Source: Sclerurus mexicanus
Taxonomy: Eukaryota; Chordata; Aves; Passeriformes; Furnariidae
DNA: 64,000 nt
Direction: 5' to 3'
Assembly (NCBI GenBank): GCA_013396755.1
Contig: VWZF01007822.1
Span: 383,172 to 447,171, forward strand
Program-made: the position numbers and the translations under genes
Notes under the pieces: model-generated
Database searches by the model: none
Seen by the model: only the letters and a program-made list of their open reading frames with translations
What the model was told of the DNA's origin: nothing
Part shown: one piece after another, positions 28,630-39,566 of the stretch
How positions within the stretch are numbered: the first letter of the stretch is position 1
How the letters are laid out: every line of letters starts with the position of its first letter

Positions 28630-31600
28630 ATGTCTAATTAATGATATATGCTAGCCTAATGAAATCTAAATTAGACACCAGAGGAGTCTCTTTTGAAGCC
28701 AGCAGAAGGATCATAATTCTGTATTTTTAATCTGATTGAGATCATATTAAAATCTGAAAAGATTCCAGATGATCTCCTGTAGTATTAAAAACAACATCCA
28801 ACAGACACATTAAATAAATTCTAAATATTATTTGTCAGGCTTCTTGAAATTCATGACACTGTTCTAAGAATCAGTATTTTCTTATTTCACAGGTGTATCA
28901 ATGCTGTTGGGGAAAAAAAAAAAAAAGATGTTATCTTGAAAGGCACCACTGTTGCCACTTCAGGATTTCCTCAAATATCAAAAGCCAGTAACAGCTTATT
29001 TATTTTTCTGTTAGAACTCTGATTTTCACCTATTCACTTGCCTCCAGCAAAAAGGTCTTAAAATTAAAAATAAATGTTAATTTTTTAGTGCTGTGTGAGT
29101 GTGAGATGTAGTTAGGCACATGCAGAACTTTTGAGGGGCTAGGGAAAAAAGGGAATTTTACAAATAATTAAATATGCTGAGAGTTGCCATCATATTGAAT
29201 TTTCACCAGAAAAGTAATTTCATAAAGTGATTGTTGCTCTAGACATTTTATATGTCATTTATACTATTGCAGTTGTACTGAAATAAAAGTACATTGACTG
29301 AGATGACAATGGATAAAATAATTACACATATTGTGTATTTATCTAACTCTGTCCTACTTCAGCCTCCTGGCATGAAAATGAATGTTCCATATGCCATTTC
29401 AAGACTGAAGCATGGATGATGGATACATGGATGTGTCTCAAGATTGAAAAAAACTAAAGCAACACTGAAATGCTGTAGGAAGCAATTGAAAGGACTGTTT
29501 TGAGTGACAGTTCAAGATGTGAGACTTGTGTTTTGAGGCACTGTTAGACCCTGGGATGCACCTTACAGGTTAAATAATAGTCCTGGCAAGGACCTCTTTC
29601 CTTGGCCAGAGAAGCACAACCACTTATTCCGGTTGAAGAGTTTGTGGCAGGTGTCCTGCCCTTTGGCAATGTGCAGATTAAGCTCCTGGTGCTGGACCTT
29701 CCATCTGAAGCAACACCAATGATTATTCAGATCTAAGAGTTACTGATGGATGCCATTCTCTGACAAAGCAGGACTGCATGAAGCTAGCTTGTTACATCTG
29801 AGCATAGTGTTTGCAGGAGCTATTTACTTGTGGCTCATATTCATAGTACTGTATTTCAATGGCGTAGGCAGTGACTAATGAAAAATAGCTTTTACTGTCT
29901 GCGTAGAGCCATTGTTGTAAGTCACGGAAGTGCTCATACTATTTCCCTTTTTTAAATACTTTCTATAACACATTTTCAATAAGAAGTCTTTCCTGAAACT
30001 GTATCTACAGTCTACATTTATTAACTTTCCAAGCATGCCACAAGGCTCATCTTTTCAGCCCATGGGGATTTGGGAAGATTGAAAGCTACTGGATTAAAAG
30101 GAATTTTACTTGAGCAAGTAGTGTTTCTATTTCAGAAAAACCTCCAGGAGACCTTATTTACATTTAATTGCATTTTTTTGAATTTTTGATTTTTGTGTCA
30201 TTTTAATTTGTGAAGCAGCATCTATAGCACTGTCTGATACTTTACAAATGTACAGAGACACAACATGCTCTGTTTTACAGTTCCTGGAGGCAGGGAATTG
30301 GTGGTATTTTAATTTTCTGTACACATGCACCATTGTGTGCTTGTGCCTTTAAACACTCAGATAAGAAGTTTTTTCTCTCTTTTGAACAAGAAGGCACCGT
30401 ATGATGCCCAACATTTTTGTACTTCATTTCCTGCACTGCTTTCCATGACGCTCTGACTAGTTATTCTTTTTCCTTCTACCACTTCTCCCCTGTGATCACG
30501 TTGAGGCATATCCCCTTTCAAATGATGAGACAACAACCCCAAAAGAAACATGGCCTTTTCAACAGTTGTTGCCTATATCACTAAAAAAAATAACACTATG
30601 AACATCAGCCAAAAGCTAGAGAGCAACTCCACAATGCTTTGGACCCAGCAACAGCACAAAGGAGCAAAGGATAGAAATCCCCAAAGCTCTTACTTCAGAG
30701 GACTTTCCCACCATGTAACAATCATGAGTCATAATGAAGCAAAAGCCATCTGTTCATCTGGACAGAGATACTGCTTGTCACTGAGCAGGAAATATTTCCA
30801 CTGACAATCTCACAGCAATGTAAATCTCCCTGTATAGATAAACTTTCGGTGTTTCAGATCTCCTAGTCTGCAAATTGGGAACACTGCACCTCCTTTTCAC
30901 CTTGATTTGTATGTCTTATCTTTTTTTGAAAACAGGCTGGTCAGGCAAGAGATTACCTGTGTGGATGTATTTACAGCTTGGCTAGCACCACAAGGTCTCC
31001 AAGTCAACCATGAGTCTAGCAGTTCTCATCAAAAGCCAAGTGCTTAAAGGCAGTGACACAGCACCCATGACTTTCAGCCAGTGGCAGGGCCATGATCCTA
31101 AGGCCTTTCGGCAGCAGCACCTTCCTACTCCTCCTTTCTGTCCCCACTGTTACATGACTTTAGCCCAGTTGGGACCCCTCTTACAGCTGGGAAACTGCCA
31201 TGTTACAGCCTGCCCCCTAAAGATATCCCTGACATCAGCTATTGATGAAGATGGGAAAAATGCATTCATAATTGATATGTTGTATCTTGACACAGTTAGT
31301 GGCAGAAATACACTATGAAAAGGGACGAATCAGCCCTAATTAAAATCATGTTTAACTAATCTTTTTAGGATGGAAACTGTCATTCAGTGTGTGTTCTTGA
31401 CGCATGTAGCCCAATGGCATTCAGCATTGATGATGTATTTAGGATTTATCACAATATAAGCAATGAAGAATAATAACTACAGAAGTATAAATCTATTATG
31501 ACTGCTTCTGTAGGCATCTTATATTAATTTGCTTGACTATTACGTCGTTTGGGTTATCACTGTGTAAATGTTTAGCAACTCACATGTGCAGGATGGGTGG

Positions 31601-34000
31601 CTAATTCTTTTCATGTGTGTAATGTTTTGGATCAAATTATTTCCACGTTCATTTTGATGGGTTAGGTTTCAGGTGGACAAGACCCAAAAAAATCAGAAAA
31701 GCACTTCTAGATTTTGCTGTACTGAAGCAAAAGAAAAAAAAAAAAAAGATGTTATGTACATTCATAACAATAATATTGGGAAAGAATGAGAAAGAACCTC
31801 TACTAAAAATAGAAAATTCACTTTCAAATTTACAACACATACAATTATGTCAAATGGCCATCAGGATTCTATAAAACAAAGGTGTGACTGCCTCCTAAAT
31901 CAGATGATACCAAAAACATCAGCTGGATCAAAATTTTCTCCCTCCAGTTAAAATAAAACAGTGTATTTTTTTCAAATAATGCAAGTTTTGATTTCTATCA
32001 TGTCTCTGAAATCCATGATTTCCAAATGAATGTCAAATGAGATTTTGAGAAATCCCCACTTGAATAAATTACATAAACTGCAAGAGAAAAGATCGAGAGA
32101 GAAAGATTTTGGGTGTTGCGTATGCATATTAACTTAATCATTTGTCCCTTGAAAATAGCAAGTCACCTGGAGCATTTAAACACCAAAGTGCTCATTTAAA
32201 GCAAAACATTTTTATTTGACAAAAAAATTCTAGGACATCTTCTAAAAAAAAAAAATCTACATATTTTTGAGGGAGAATAATTAGACGCAAATAACGGGTA
32301 AGGAAGACAGAGAACATCAACATGTAATTAAAAAATGATAATAGATGATTTCCACATCAGGTAAAGATTACATAAGCATCACATAAGCATACACCACCAA
32401 AGAAAATCAGAAAGATTTGCTGGAGAGATCTTGAAGGAAGCTGCCTATCTCTTGGGGAAAGGAAAAAAAAAAATATTCAGGAGGAAAAAGCTTTAAAAGG
32501 CTGTGAAATTGCCAGCAGGAAATGAAATGAACACCACAGATAAGAACTGCATCAAGCTGTAAACATATAGGAATAGGGTTAACATTTTGGTTGTTATTCA
32601 GAAGCAAATGAAAGATGAGCTTATGATAACAAGCCTGGATTAGAACTCAGAAGATCTTAGTTCATTTCTCGGCTCTCCCATAATCTCTCTTTGTGATTTT
32701 CGGCCAGAGTTTACATTTGGCATAGAGTGAAGGAAGGAAGTAGTATCCTTTCTGTATAGTTAGGGAACTGAGACTCAGAGATAATACTAGCCAAGAATTC
32801 ACAGTACTTTATCGGCATTTACATTTCCAATAAATTTCCCTGCAGAGAAAGATGACTGAGAGTTGAGAGGTATCTTTGTGAGTCTGTTCCTCCAATTATC
32901 TCCGTTTTTCATTGTAGCATTTAGATAAAAAAAAAAATCCTTTCTCCCAACTTTGAACAAAGGGTAGTTTCTTTTGTTGGTTGGGGTTTTTGTTGTTTTT
33001 GTTTGTTTGCTTGGTTGTTTTTTTTTTCTTTTTACCTTGCCAGGCTGGGACATAAAAACTCGGGAAAAAATACTTTTTACACAGTCGTTTATATATTTCT
33101 TACAACTTCATAGTCTAATAACAAGGTTCCAAGAAGCCTCTTAAGAATTAAAAAGTAACAAGTTATTATCTGTGTATGTATGTTTTATACACCCATTCAT
33201 CTCAGACACCTACAAATATCCTTATTTTATTATTGCTATCAACCTAGTGCACAATAGCAATAATGACAACAATGTGGGTGTATTGATGGTGTCAGTCTGG
33301 AGCTTACACAGCAAGCAGTAATTTCCCCAAATTCCTATGTGCCAGGCTGAGCTCTGGCACTGACTGGAACTAAACCCTAAGCACCTCAGTGGAAACTCAG
33401 GATTACTTCATCATAGTCACTTGCTTTCGACTTCCTTTTCCCTGCTGATCTTCTGAAGCTACCAGAGTTACGCTGATGTGAATGAGATCTGAATCCTGAC
33501 CACTGGCAACAGTTACGAAAAACAGGAAATGGGGTATTTCGAATAACAATAGGTGGGAACAGTGAGTAAAGGTTCACTGTGTGGTAATGGTGCTGACTCT
33601 TTAATGACTATGTTTATTTCATTGTGTCCCAAAGAAGGCCACAGTTCATTTTGCTCTCAGAAGCGTAGGTATGGCCATGTGTATATCAGATGTATGCAAT
33701 TTTGCATTTCATGTTAAAGGGGGAAGCTGGGGGCAGGGCGGGGAATCAGCACTGACTCCCACTTCTCATAACAAGAGACACAATGAGATTGCTCTCCTGT
33801 GCCATAACAAGTCAAGTTGCCAGGGGCAAAAGGTTCATCCCATGCCCTGTTAATAGAAAAGCTCCCTATTGTCGCAGCAATAGGCATTTTTTCCCTCCCA
33901 TTCACCGCAGAAAGGAGTATGACATAAGAGAGAAACCCTTAAAACCCTTTCCAAAACTTACAACCCATACATTTCACTTCACACAAAGTCAGAGCAGAGT
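28630..34000. other. Intergenic, no gene seen
   Basis: AT-rich sequence. The longest open frame is about 102 codons (31,010-31,318, +), with no family resemblance. There are A runs near 28,913-28,926 and 31,733-31,747. No RNA gene was recognised. Confidence 0.65.
32969..33035. repeat. T/G-rich low-complexity tract
   Basis: About 65 bases of TTG/TTTG/T runs. It is the reverse-strand counterpart of the A/C-rich tracts seen elsewhere in the window. Confidence 0.8.
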
Positions 34001-34002
34001 TG

Positions 34003-34220
34003 TTACAAGTTGGAAAAGATATCCTGGGCCATGTAGTTCATTCCAAGCAAAGGTCTGTGTTCTTGGCTGAGGCTTCCACACAACTCCTTGTCTAGTCTTG
34101 CCATGACTAATTCCCAGAAAAGGCAGTTTCGCAACCACCTCAGCCAGCCAGCCCTATGTCTAATTGGCATCACTGCTTAGAAACACTTCCTTGCATTCTC
34201 CTATGAAAGTTTGCAGCTAC
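34003..34220 (+). mobile_element. Probable ancient LINE 3'-region remnant
   Basis: The stretch starting 'GTTGGAAAAGATATCCTGGG' and continuing 'CCATGTAGTTCATTCC', then 'GGCTTCCACACAAC', 'AGCCCTATGTCTAATTGGCA' and 'CACTTCCTTGCATTC' follows the order of the non-coding 3' part of old amniote CR1/L3-type LINEs (the familiar 'ttggaa.ggacct..gatcatctagtcca' opening). It is degraded and was judged from memory by eye. Boundaries and family are uncertain. Confidence 0.5.
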
Positions 34221-34229
34221 AATATAATT

Positions 34230-37200
34230 CTATGTACTTTTACTAAGCCTCAGAACTAGCTAGTGAGACGGCCCAGCTATTTTTAACAATCATTAGTCCT
34301 CCAGTGTCTCGCTTCACAAAATGACTGGTTCTTATTGGGTTCCTTTTCTCACAGCTTCCAAAATTTGTCTGAATTAAGTTTCCCAGATTAATGCACTGTT
34401 AAATAATGCTCACTAATTAGCAATGGCAAAAACTAAGAAACAGTCATATGAAAATGAAAAAATGCCCAGTGACACAGATGTTTTATTTTTTTCTTAGCTC
34501 AAGCAGCTTTCTTTTTAATCATTAATCATAGCAAATTCTGCTCTTCCACCTGGTGAAGTAGTCAGTAAACTTCCTAAAACCAGCCAAGTACCGTGGCATC
34601 AGACACTCAGATCTGCTACTTCTTATGAGGACACTTACCCTAAATCCCCATCTTTCTGAAATATGCTTTGCAAAGAAAATGTGTTTTTCTTTTTATGTAT
34701 TACTCAGATTTACAAATAAAAGTTTGGAAGGCTACTTCATTCTTTTTTTAATTATTTTTTGTTTGGTTAAAGAACAGATTTTTTACATCATCAAAGATTT
34801 TATGCACTGCTAGAAAAACAGTCATCCTGAAGTTCAGGTATCACAAAAATGAAAACCGTTAACTTCTTGAAGTTCAATTTTTTATTTATGTTGTACGAGA
34901 CAAGTATTTTTAAATACTTTTCAAAAAAAAAAAGTGATATTTGATATACTAGAACCCATGAAAATCCTATTCATATATAACTGCTAACAGTACTCTTGTG
35001 TACTATTAGGCAGACTGTTCAACTGAGCCTCTTGTGGAAATAAAGTCTAATTTTGTCCTAATACAGTCACACAAGAAAGAGCTGAAAGGTGAATATATGT
35101 TTTGTTCATAAATATGTCCAGCAGCTAAGTATCAGGGAGGAAAAAGTCCTATTTGAAGCATAAAGACATCACTGGTACACGAGGAAACAGATATAATAAC
35201 CTGGTTGCAACTAGGCCATTACAGGATTGTCACTTGTAATTACAGCACCGAAAGAATCACCTTTCCATTGCCAGTTATGGAAACAGAAAATGTAATTGCC
35301 TTCGAGGTGAGGATACGGAGACTTAGGGAAGACATTCTACACTAAGTTTGCCTGAAAAAGGATTGTCTGTCGATACGTTTTGTTCTAAGGCTGTTTCTGG
35401 GTGCTGATGGGAATCATAGACCAGTTCCCAGAGTGCTACCTTCTCATTAACTGTTTAGGCATGTCTAGTAGAATCAAAGTGAAAACAGAAGCTTAAAGGC
35501 ATGAACTCCAAGGCTCTGTAACAGGTAAACTGTAGAAACAACACAGCTGTGGGTTGTGACTGAAGAGCAAAAAAAAAAACCAAAACCCAGAATGATAAAA
35601 AACAGAACACAACACCCTTCTCAGTTGTGGGTCACTGGTTCACGTTCTGCTCACATTAGCTAATGACAACCATCTTTTCCCTCCATTCTGGTTAATTTTT
35701 TACCAGTATTTGTGGGGAAACACATCACCTCTCCGAGCCGTTTTCTGCTGAACAAGTTCAGGTCTCATTTACCTAAATTCTTCCTTACTGTATTTTAAGC
35801 ATTATTTCTTTTTTAATTGGTTTACTTTTCCCTCAGTTTTATGCCAGTTTATGGTCTGAAATGTAAGTCCCTAATTCTGCTAGAGTGACAGATCAGGAAT
35901 CACCCCACTTGCTTGCCTACTCATTACAGTTCTATTTATATATCCTCAAAGAGCATTTACTTTATCTGTGGTAGAATCACACTGCATGCTAGTTTTCGAT
36001 TTAGCAACTTACCACCTCGGAAGCAGATAATTTCAAGTAGTGTTCTCTGCTATGTGACAATGCTTTCATGCACTTAACACTCTTTCTCTCTCTTTTTCCC
36101 CAAATAAAGTCCATTTATCCTAATCAAACCACAAGCTATCGATTCCTGCCTATTTCATCTAACCTCCCTGCATCTGGCTGTATGTGAACCATTTTCAGGA
36201 GATCGTCTCCTCTTCTTGCTCTCAGCACTGAACACACTGCAGAGCAAGTTAATGTGTCCTCTAAAAATGCATGAATATTCTAAGAACAGAACAGGTGCTC
36301 CCCCTGCCTCATGTGGAGCTCAGCCCACCTGGAAAACACCGTCTGTCACCTGCTACATTGGAGAACAGATTTTCCAGGAACAGTCTACCATCCCTGACAA
36401 AAGTGGTTACTACAGAGAAATAGTGGGGCATTTAATGTGCCAATATAGCTTTTCAGACAGAACCTTACTAAAAGTAATGAATCAAAAAGAAAAAAAAACC
36501 CACAACAAAAAAAAACAAACAACAAAAAAAACCAACCAAACACACAGGGCTTTTTTTTTCTCTACACATATTTGTAAATCAGCAGCCTTAAAGGGGTAAA
36601 TTGTCTGATTTGTGGATAGTCCTACTTAAAAGCCATTGTGCAACTTCACAGGTAGACCATCAACATTTTGAGCAATCTTATATAATTTATACTAATTTTT
36701 CCTACTTTTAGAAATGACCCTGTTCATACAGAGTTAAAAAACTCACAGAACATTTACAGTATTGGAAGTAAATCTGTGACTACCTTTATGCAATCAAGGG
36801 CATACACCAGGAATTAGCTCTTTGGCAATGACAAGAAAATTACTCAAGGAAATTGATTGCTGTATTCCTTCCCAACACACTAGCACTGCCCATGCAGTAC
36901 ACATGTCTTGTCATCCTTCACGTCCATAAATGAAGAGGCCTCTGCTCTTAATCAAGAGTTTTGTCTTTGGTTGGCACATTGAAATAAAGTCCCAAGGGAC
37001 TGACTGACTACCTTTTAAAGTTAGAACATGCTTTCACTTAAGGTTTTCAAGGTAAATTCCATCCTGGCTCATGATTGAAAAATCCCAGTGGTATAAAATG
37101 GGTTTTTGAAACTTAACTGCTTTGTACAGCTTGAAGAAAGTCATTAAGGAGTAAATTATATCTTCAAGTATCTTCAATAGTTCATTCTTTCATTTTCTTT

Positions 37201-38620
37201 CATTTTGGGGCCTATTAAAATTTGTCCTAATGTTTATTATCCTCCATAGACTACAATAAATTCCCTTCAACTTACACGCCATCCCTTCATTCCACATGGC
37301 TGCTATTAGTGCCAGTATTTTCCCTTCAGCTTGTGTTCCATGGAACAGTCTCCTAAACCACAGCAAGTTATTGACTCACCATTTCATTTTAATTCTTGAT
37401 TAAATATATACTGGGTAAAAACACTGTGCCTGTTTTCTTCACTGTGTAGTCTTATCCATTCTTCTTATCTGGCTTTGACCTTTAGTTCTATTGATGCTTT
37501 TTGCAAATTAATTTGAAATTAAAATTTGTTAGTACAGTTGTAATCTAAAGCTAACTCATCCAGTGACACTTATTTAATTTTTCTTTTGCCAATTGATAAT
37601 TGCCTAATCAAAGCCAGCACTTAATCAGAATATAACTTAAACAGTTTTTACTGTACTGTAGTCACATCTGTGCCATGGTTTCCTCTGATATGACTTGCTT
37701 TTTCCTACAGCAATAACCCTCATGCTACTCAACCAACCACAGACTGGCAGCAGCACAGAAAACCTTACTTATTAACTAAAGAGGTATTTTATTAAAGGAT
37801 CTCTGCATCTCCATCAATTTACATCTGCTATCACCAGTTGTCCTTCACTGGGAGATACTAGCCACATGAAGAAGCCTGTTCATACCTATGCCATTACTCC
37901 ACATGGGCAGAGCTAACCTCATCCAGGCTCTGACAAACCCAGTTCTCTCTTACATGACACATAGCTTTTTTTTTTTCCTTCTGCACTTTTCCTTGGAGGA
38001 TCTGGTTTTGGCCACAAGCAGACACAAAACTACCTGCACTATCTGTTGCCTGCAAGGCAATGTTGGACATATATTTACATGTTTGGTCATGTGAAGCCAA
38101 GTAAAGAATTACTGTTTCAATCAAGTGCACATAATTATCCGGATTTAGATGTTTTGTGTTTTCAGCATTGGCTTCTTTTTCAAAACATAAAATAAGCCTC
38201 TAATTGACCTTAGGCTTTTTTTTTTTTTCATAGACACAAGAAAACCAACCATGAACACCAGTTGTTTATTTATCATATTAATAGTTTATGAGGGGCCAGG
38301 GGATGGAAAGTTAGACCGACATTTTCACACTTGCAATCACCAGCTCAGAGAAGACAGCAGGCAGAAGAAACACACATTGAACACTTCAGTTACCATCTGT
38401 AGGCAACCAGCAATGCATACACAGAAAAGTGGGGAAATGGAAACATCAGTGGAAAATTAGAAGTCCTTCAATAAAAGAAACACATTAGGAGTGTTTGTTC
38501 CATGTGCTGGACACTCCTTTGGAAAGCTAGCGACCACATTTTCTTAAATTATATTAAGACATTCGTATCATTGACAAGTCCAGTCTTAAAAAAAGCTGGC
38601 GCTTCATCACGGACATACAA
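34230..38620. other. Intergenic, upstream of KLF6; no gene seen
   Basis: AT-rich sequence leading to the KLF6 CpG-rich promoter zone. The longest open frame, 36,216-36,599 (+), ends in an A-rich tract and looks like chance. Distal control elements of KLF6 could lie here, but nothing in the sequence alone proves it. Confidence 0.6.
36482..36546. repeat. A/C-rich simple repeat
   Basis: About 65 bases of A runs broken by C (AAAC, CCAACC and similar), followed by a T run at 36,551-36,560. Confidence 0.85.
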
Positions 38621-38954
38621 ATAACTCTGTGTGCCTAGGTGGAATTGGGCATCATAGGATAATTATTCCTGTAGAAGCCGTGTGGGATGGTGCTGGCCAG
38701 GAGCGCCATCCCAAGGGGAGGAAGATCTCCTCGCAGAGCCGCAGGATCATCACCCAGGTCTGCTTTGAGGCCCAGCTGCCCCTCCGAGGTGTCAACGAGG
38801 GCCTCCCGCAGCTGCACCTGTGGGGGACAAAGGAAGGACAGGAACACCGAGCCCTTCTGCTCCTGGGAAAGCACAACCCAGGGCACCTGCAGAGCACGTG
38901 GAGGTTGCCTTTGTGGGGAAGGTGCTACGGCGTGTGGTACAGACCCACAGACCC

Positions 38955-39125
38955 AGCAGGCTCAGCCCAGCACAGACTCGGGGGGGTCACGGCTGTCCCT
39001 GCTGAGCACTCACAGCCTGGCACAGCCCCGGGGGGGTCCAGGGTACCGCTGCTGTCCCTGCCGAGCGCTCACAGCCCCGGCAGGGTCCCCGCTGCCCCCG
39101 CGGAGCCCTCACGGNCCAGGGCCGC
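38955..39125. repeat. Degenerate GC-rich minisatellite, about 55-60 bp unit
   Basis: A unit containing 'GCTGTCCCTGC(T/C)GAGC(A/G)CTCACAGCC' followed by a run of G and 'GGTC' occurs about three times, with progressive divergence, ending at 'GGAGCCCTCACGG'. A lone N sits in the last unit at 39,115. Variable copy number between individuals or assembly collapse would not be surprising. Confidence 0.7.
39115..39115. other. Single unresolved base (N)
   Basis: A lone N inside the GC-rich minisatellite. It is probably a difficult-to-sequence position or a join. Confidence 0.95.
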
Positions 39126-39249
39126 CGCCGGCCGCGGGAGGGGGGCACCACAGCCGCGCGCCCGCCCCGGGAGACGTCCTGCCCTGCTGCTGTGCGATTA
39201 AACTTTGCGTGAAACTTTGGGTCTTTTTTTCCTCCCCGAGCTCCTCAAG

Positions 39250-39464
39250 GAATTAATATATATNNNNNNNNNNNNNNNNNNNNNNNNNNNNNNNNNNNNN
39301 NNNNNNNNNNNNNNNNNNNNNNNNNNNNNNNNNNNNGGGGGGGGGGCTTGGAAACTGAGAGCAGAGGTTGACACCCCCCCGCACACACCCCGCAACCCCT
39401 GCACATAAAGGAGGCATCTGTATTTTTGGTAACCAGCACTGACTTTGTTGTTGCAACTTGAGAC
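39250..39464 (+). promoter_or_regulatory. Probable KLF6 core promoter and 5' UTR
   Basis: An AT-rich patch just before the gap (39,251-39,263, reading AATTAATATATAT) stands out in GC-rich surroundings and could act as a TATA-like element about 200 bases before the start codon. The known 128 bases between gap and start codon contain no upstream ATG. They end in AGAC before ATGG, which gives a purine at -3 and G at +4, a good initiation context. The transcription start is inferred, not seen. Confidence 0.4.
39264..39336. other. Assembly gap (73 N)
   Basis: 73 consecutive N. The right edge is a run of ten G, which suggests a G-rich stretch that sequencing failed to cross. The gap falls 128-201 bases before the KLF6 start codon, so it probably hides the transcription start or part of the 5' UTR. 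Its true length is unknown. Confidence 0.98.
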
Positions 39465-39566
39465 ATGGATGTTCTCCCAATGTGCAGCATCTTCCAGGAA
39501 CTCCAGATTGTGCACGACACGGGTTACTTCTCAGCCTTGCCGTCCCTGGAGGAATATTGGCAACAG
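39465..39566 (+). CDS. KLF6: KLF6 coding exon 1
   Basis: Codes residues 1-34, ending EEYWQQ, in phase 0. The donor is CAACAG|GTAAAC. This short first exon, carrying only the conserved N-terminal helix region, is the arrangement known for KLF6 and KLF7. Confidence 0.96.

Larger units (their letters stand above)
38690..39240. promoter_or_regulatory. CpG-rich promoter-proximal region of KLF6
   Basis: The base composition switches sharply from AT-rich to GC-rich near 38,690, with many CG dinucleotides and G or C runs (for example at 39,060-39,180). The region lies 0.2-0.8 kb before the KLF6 start codon, as expected for a CpG-island promoter. A CACGTG E-box sits at 38,895-38,900. Long open frames here on both strands are what GC-rich sequence gives by chance. 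The transcription start itself cannot be placed because of the N gap at 39,264-39,336. Confidence 0.65.

Noticed and set aside
38629..39256. Long overlapping plus-strand open frames (about 190 codons) before KLF6
   Set aside because: They lie in GC-rich, repeat-containing sequence where stops are rare, run through an N, have biased Arg/Pro/Gly/Ser composition and match no family I know.
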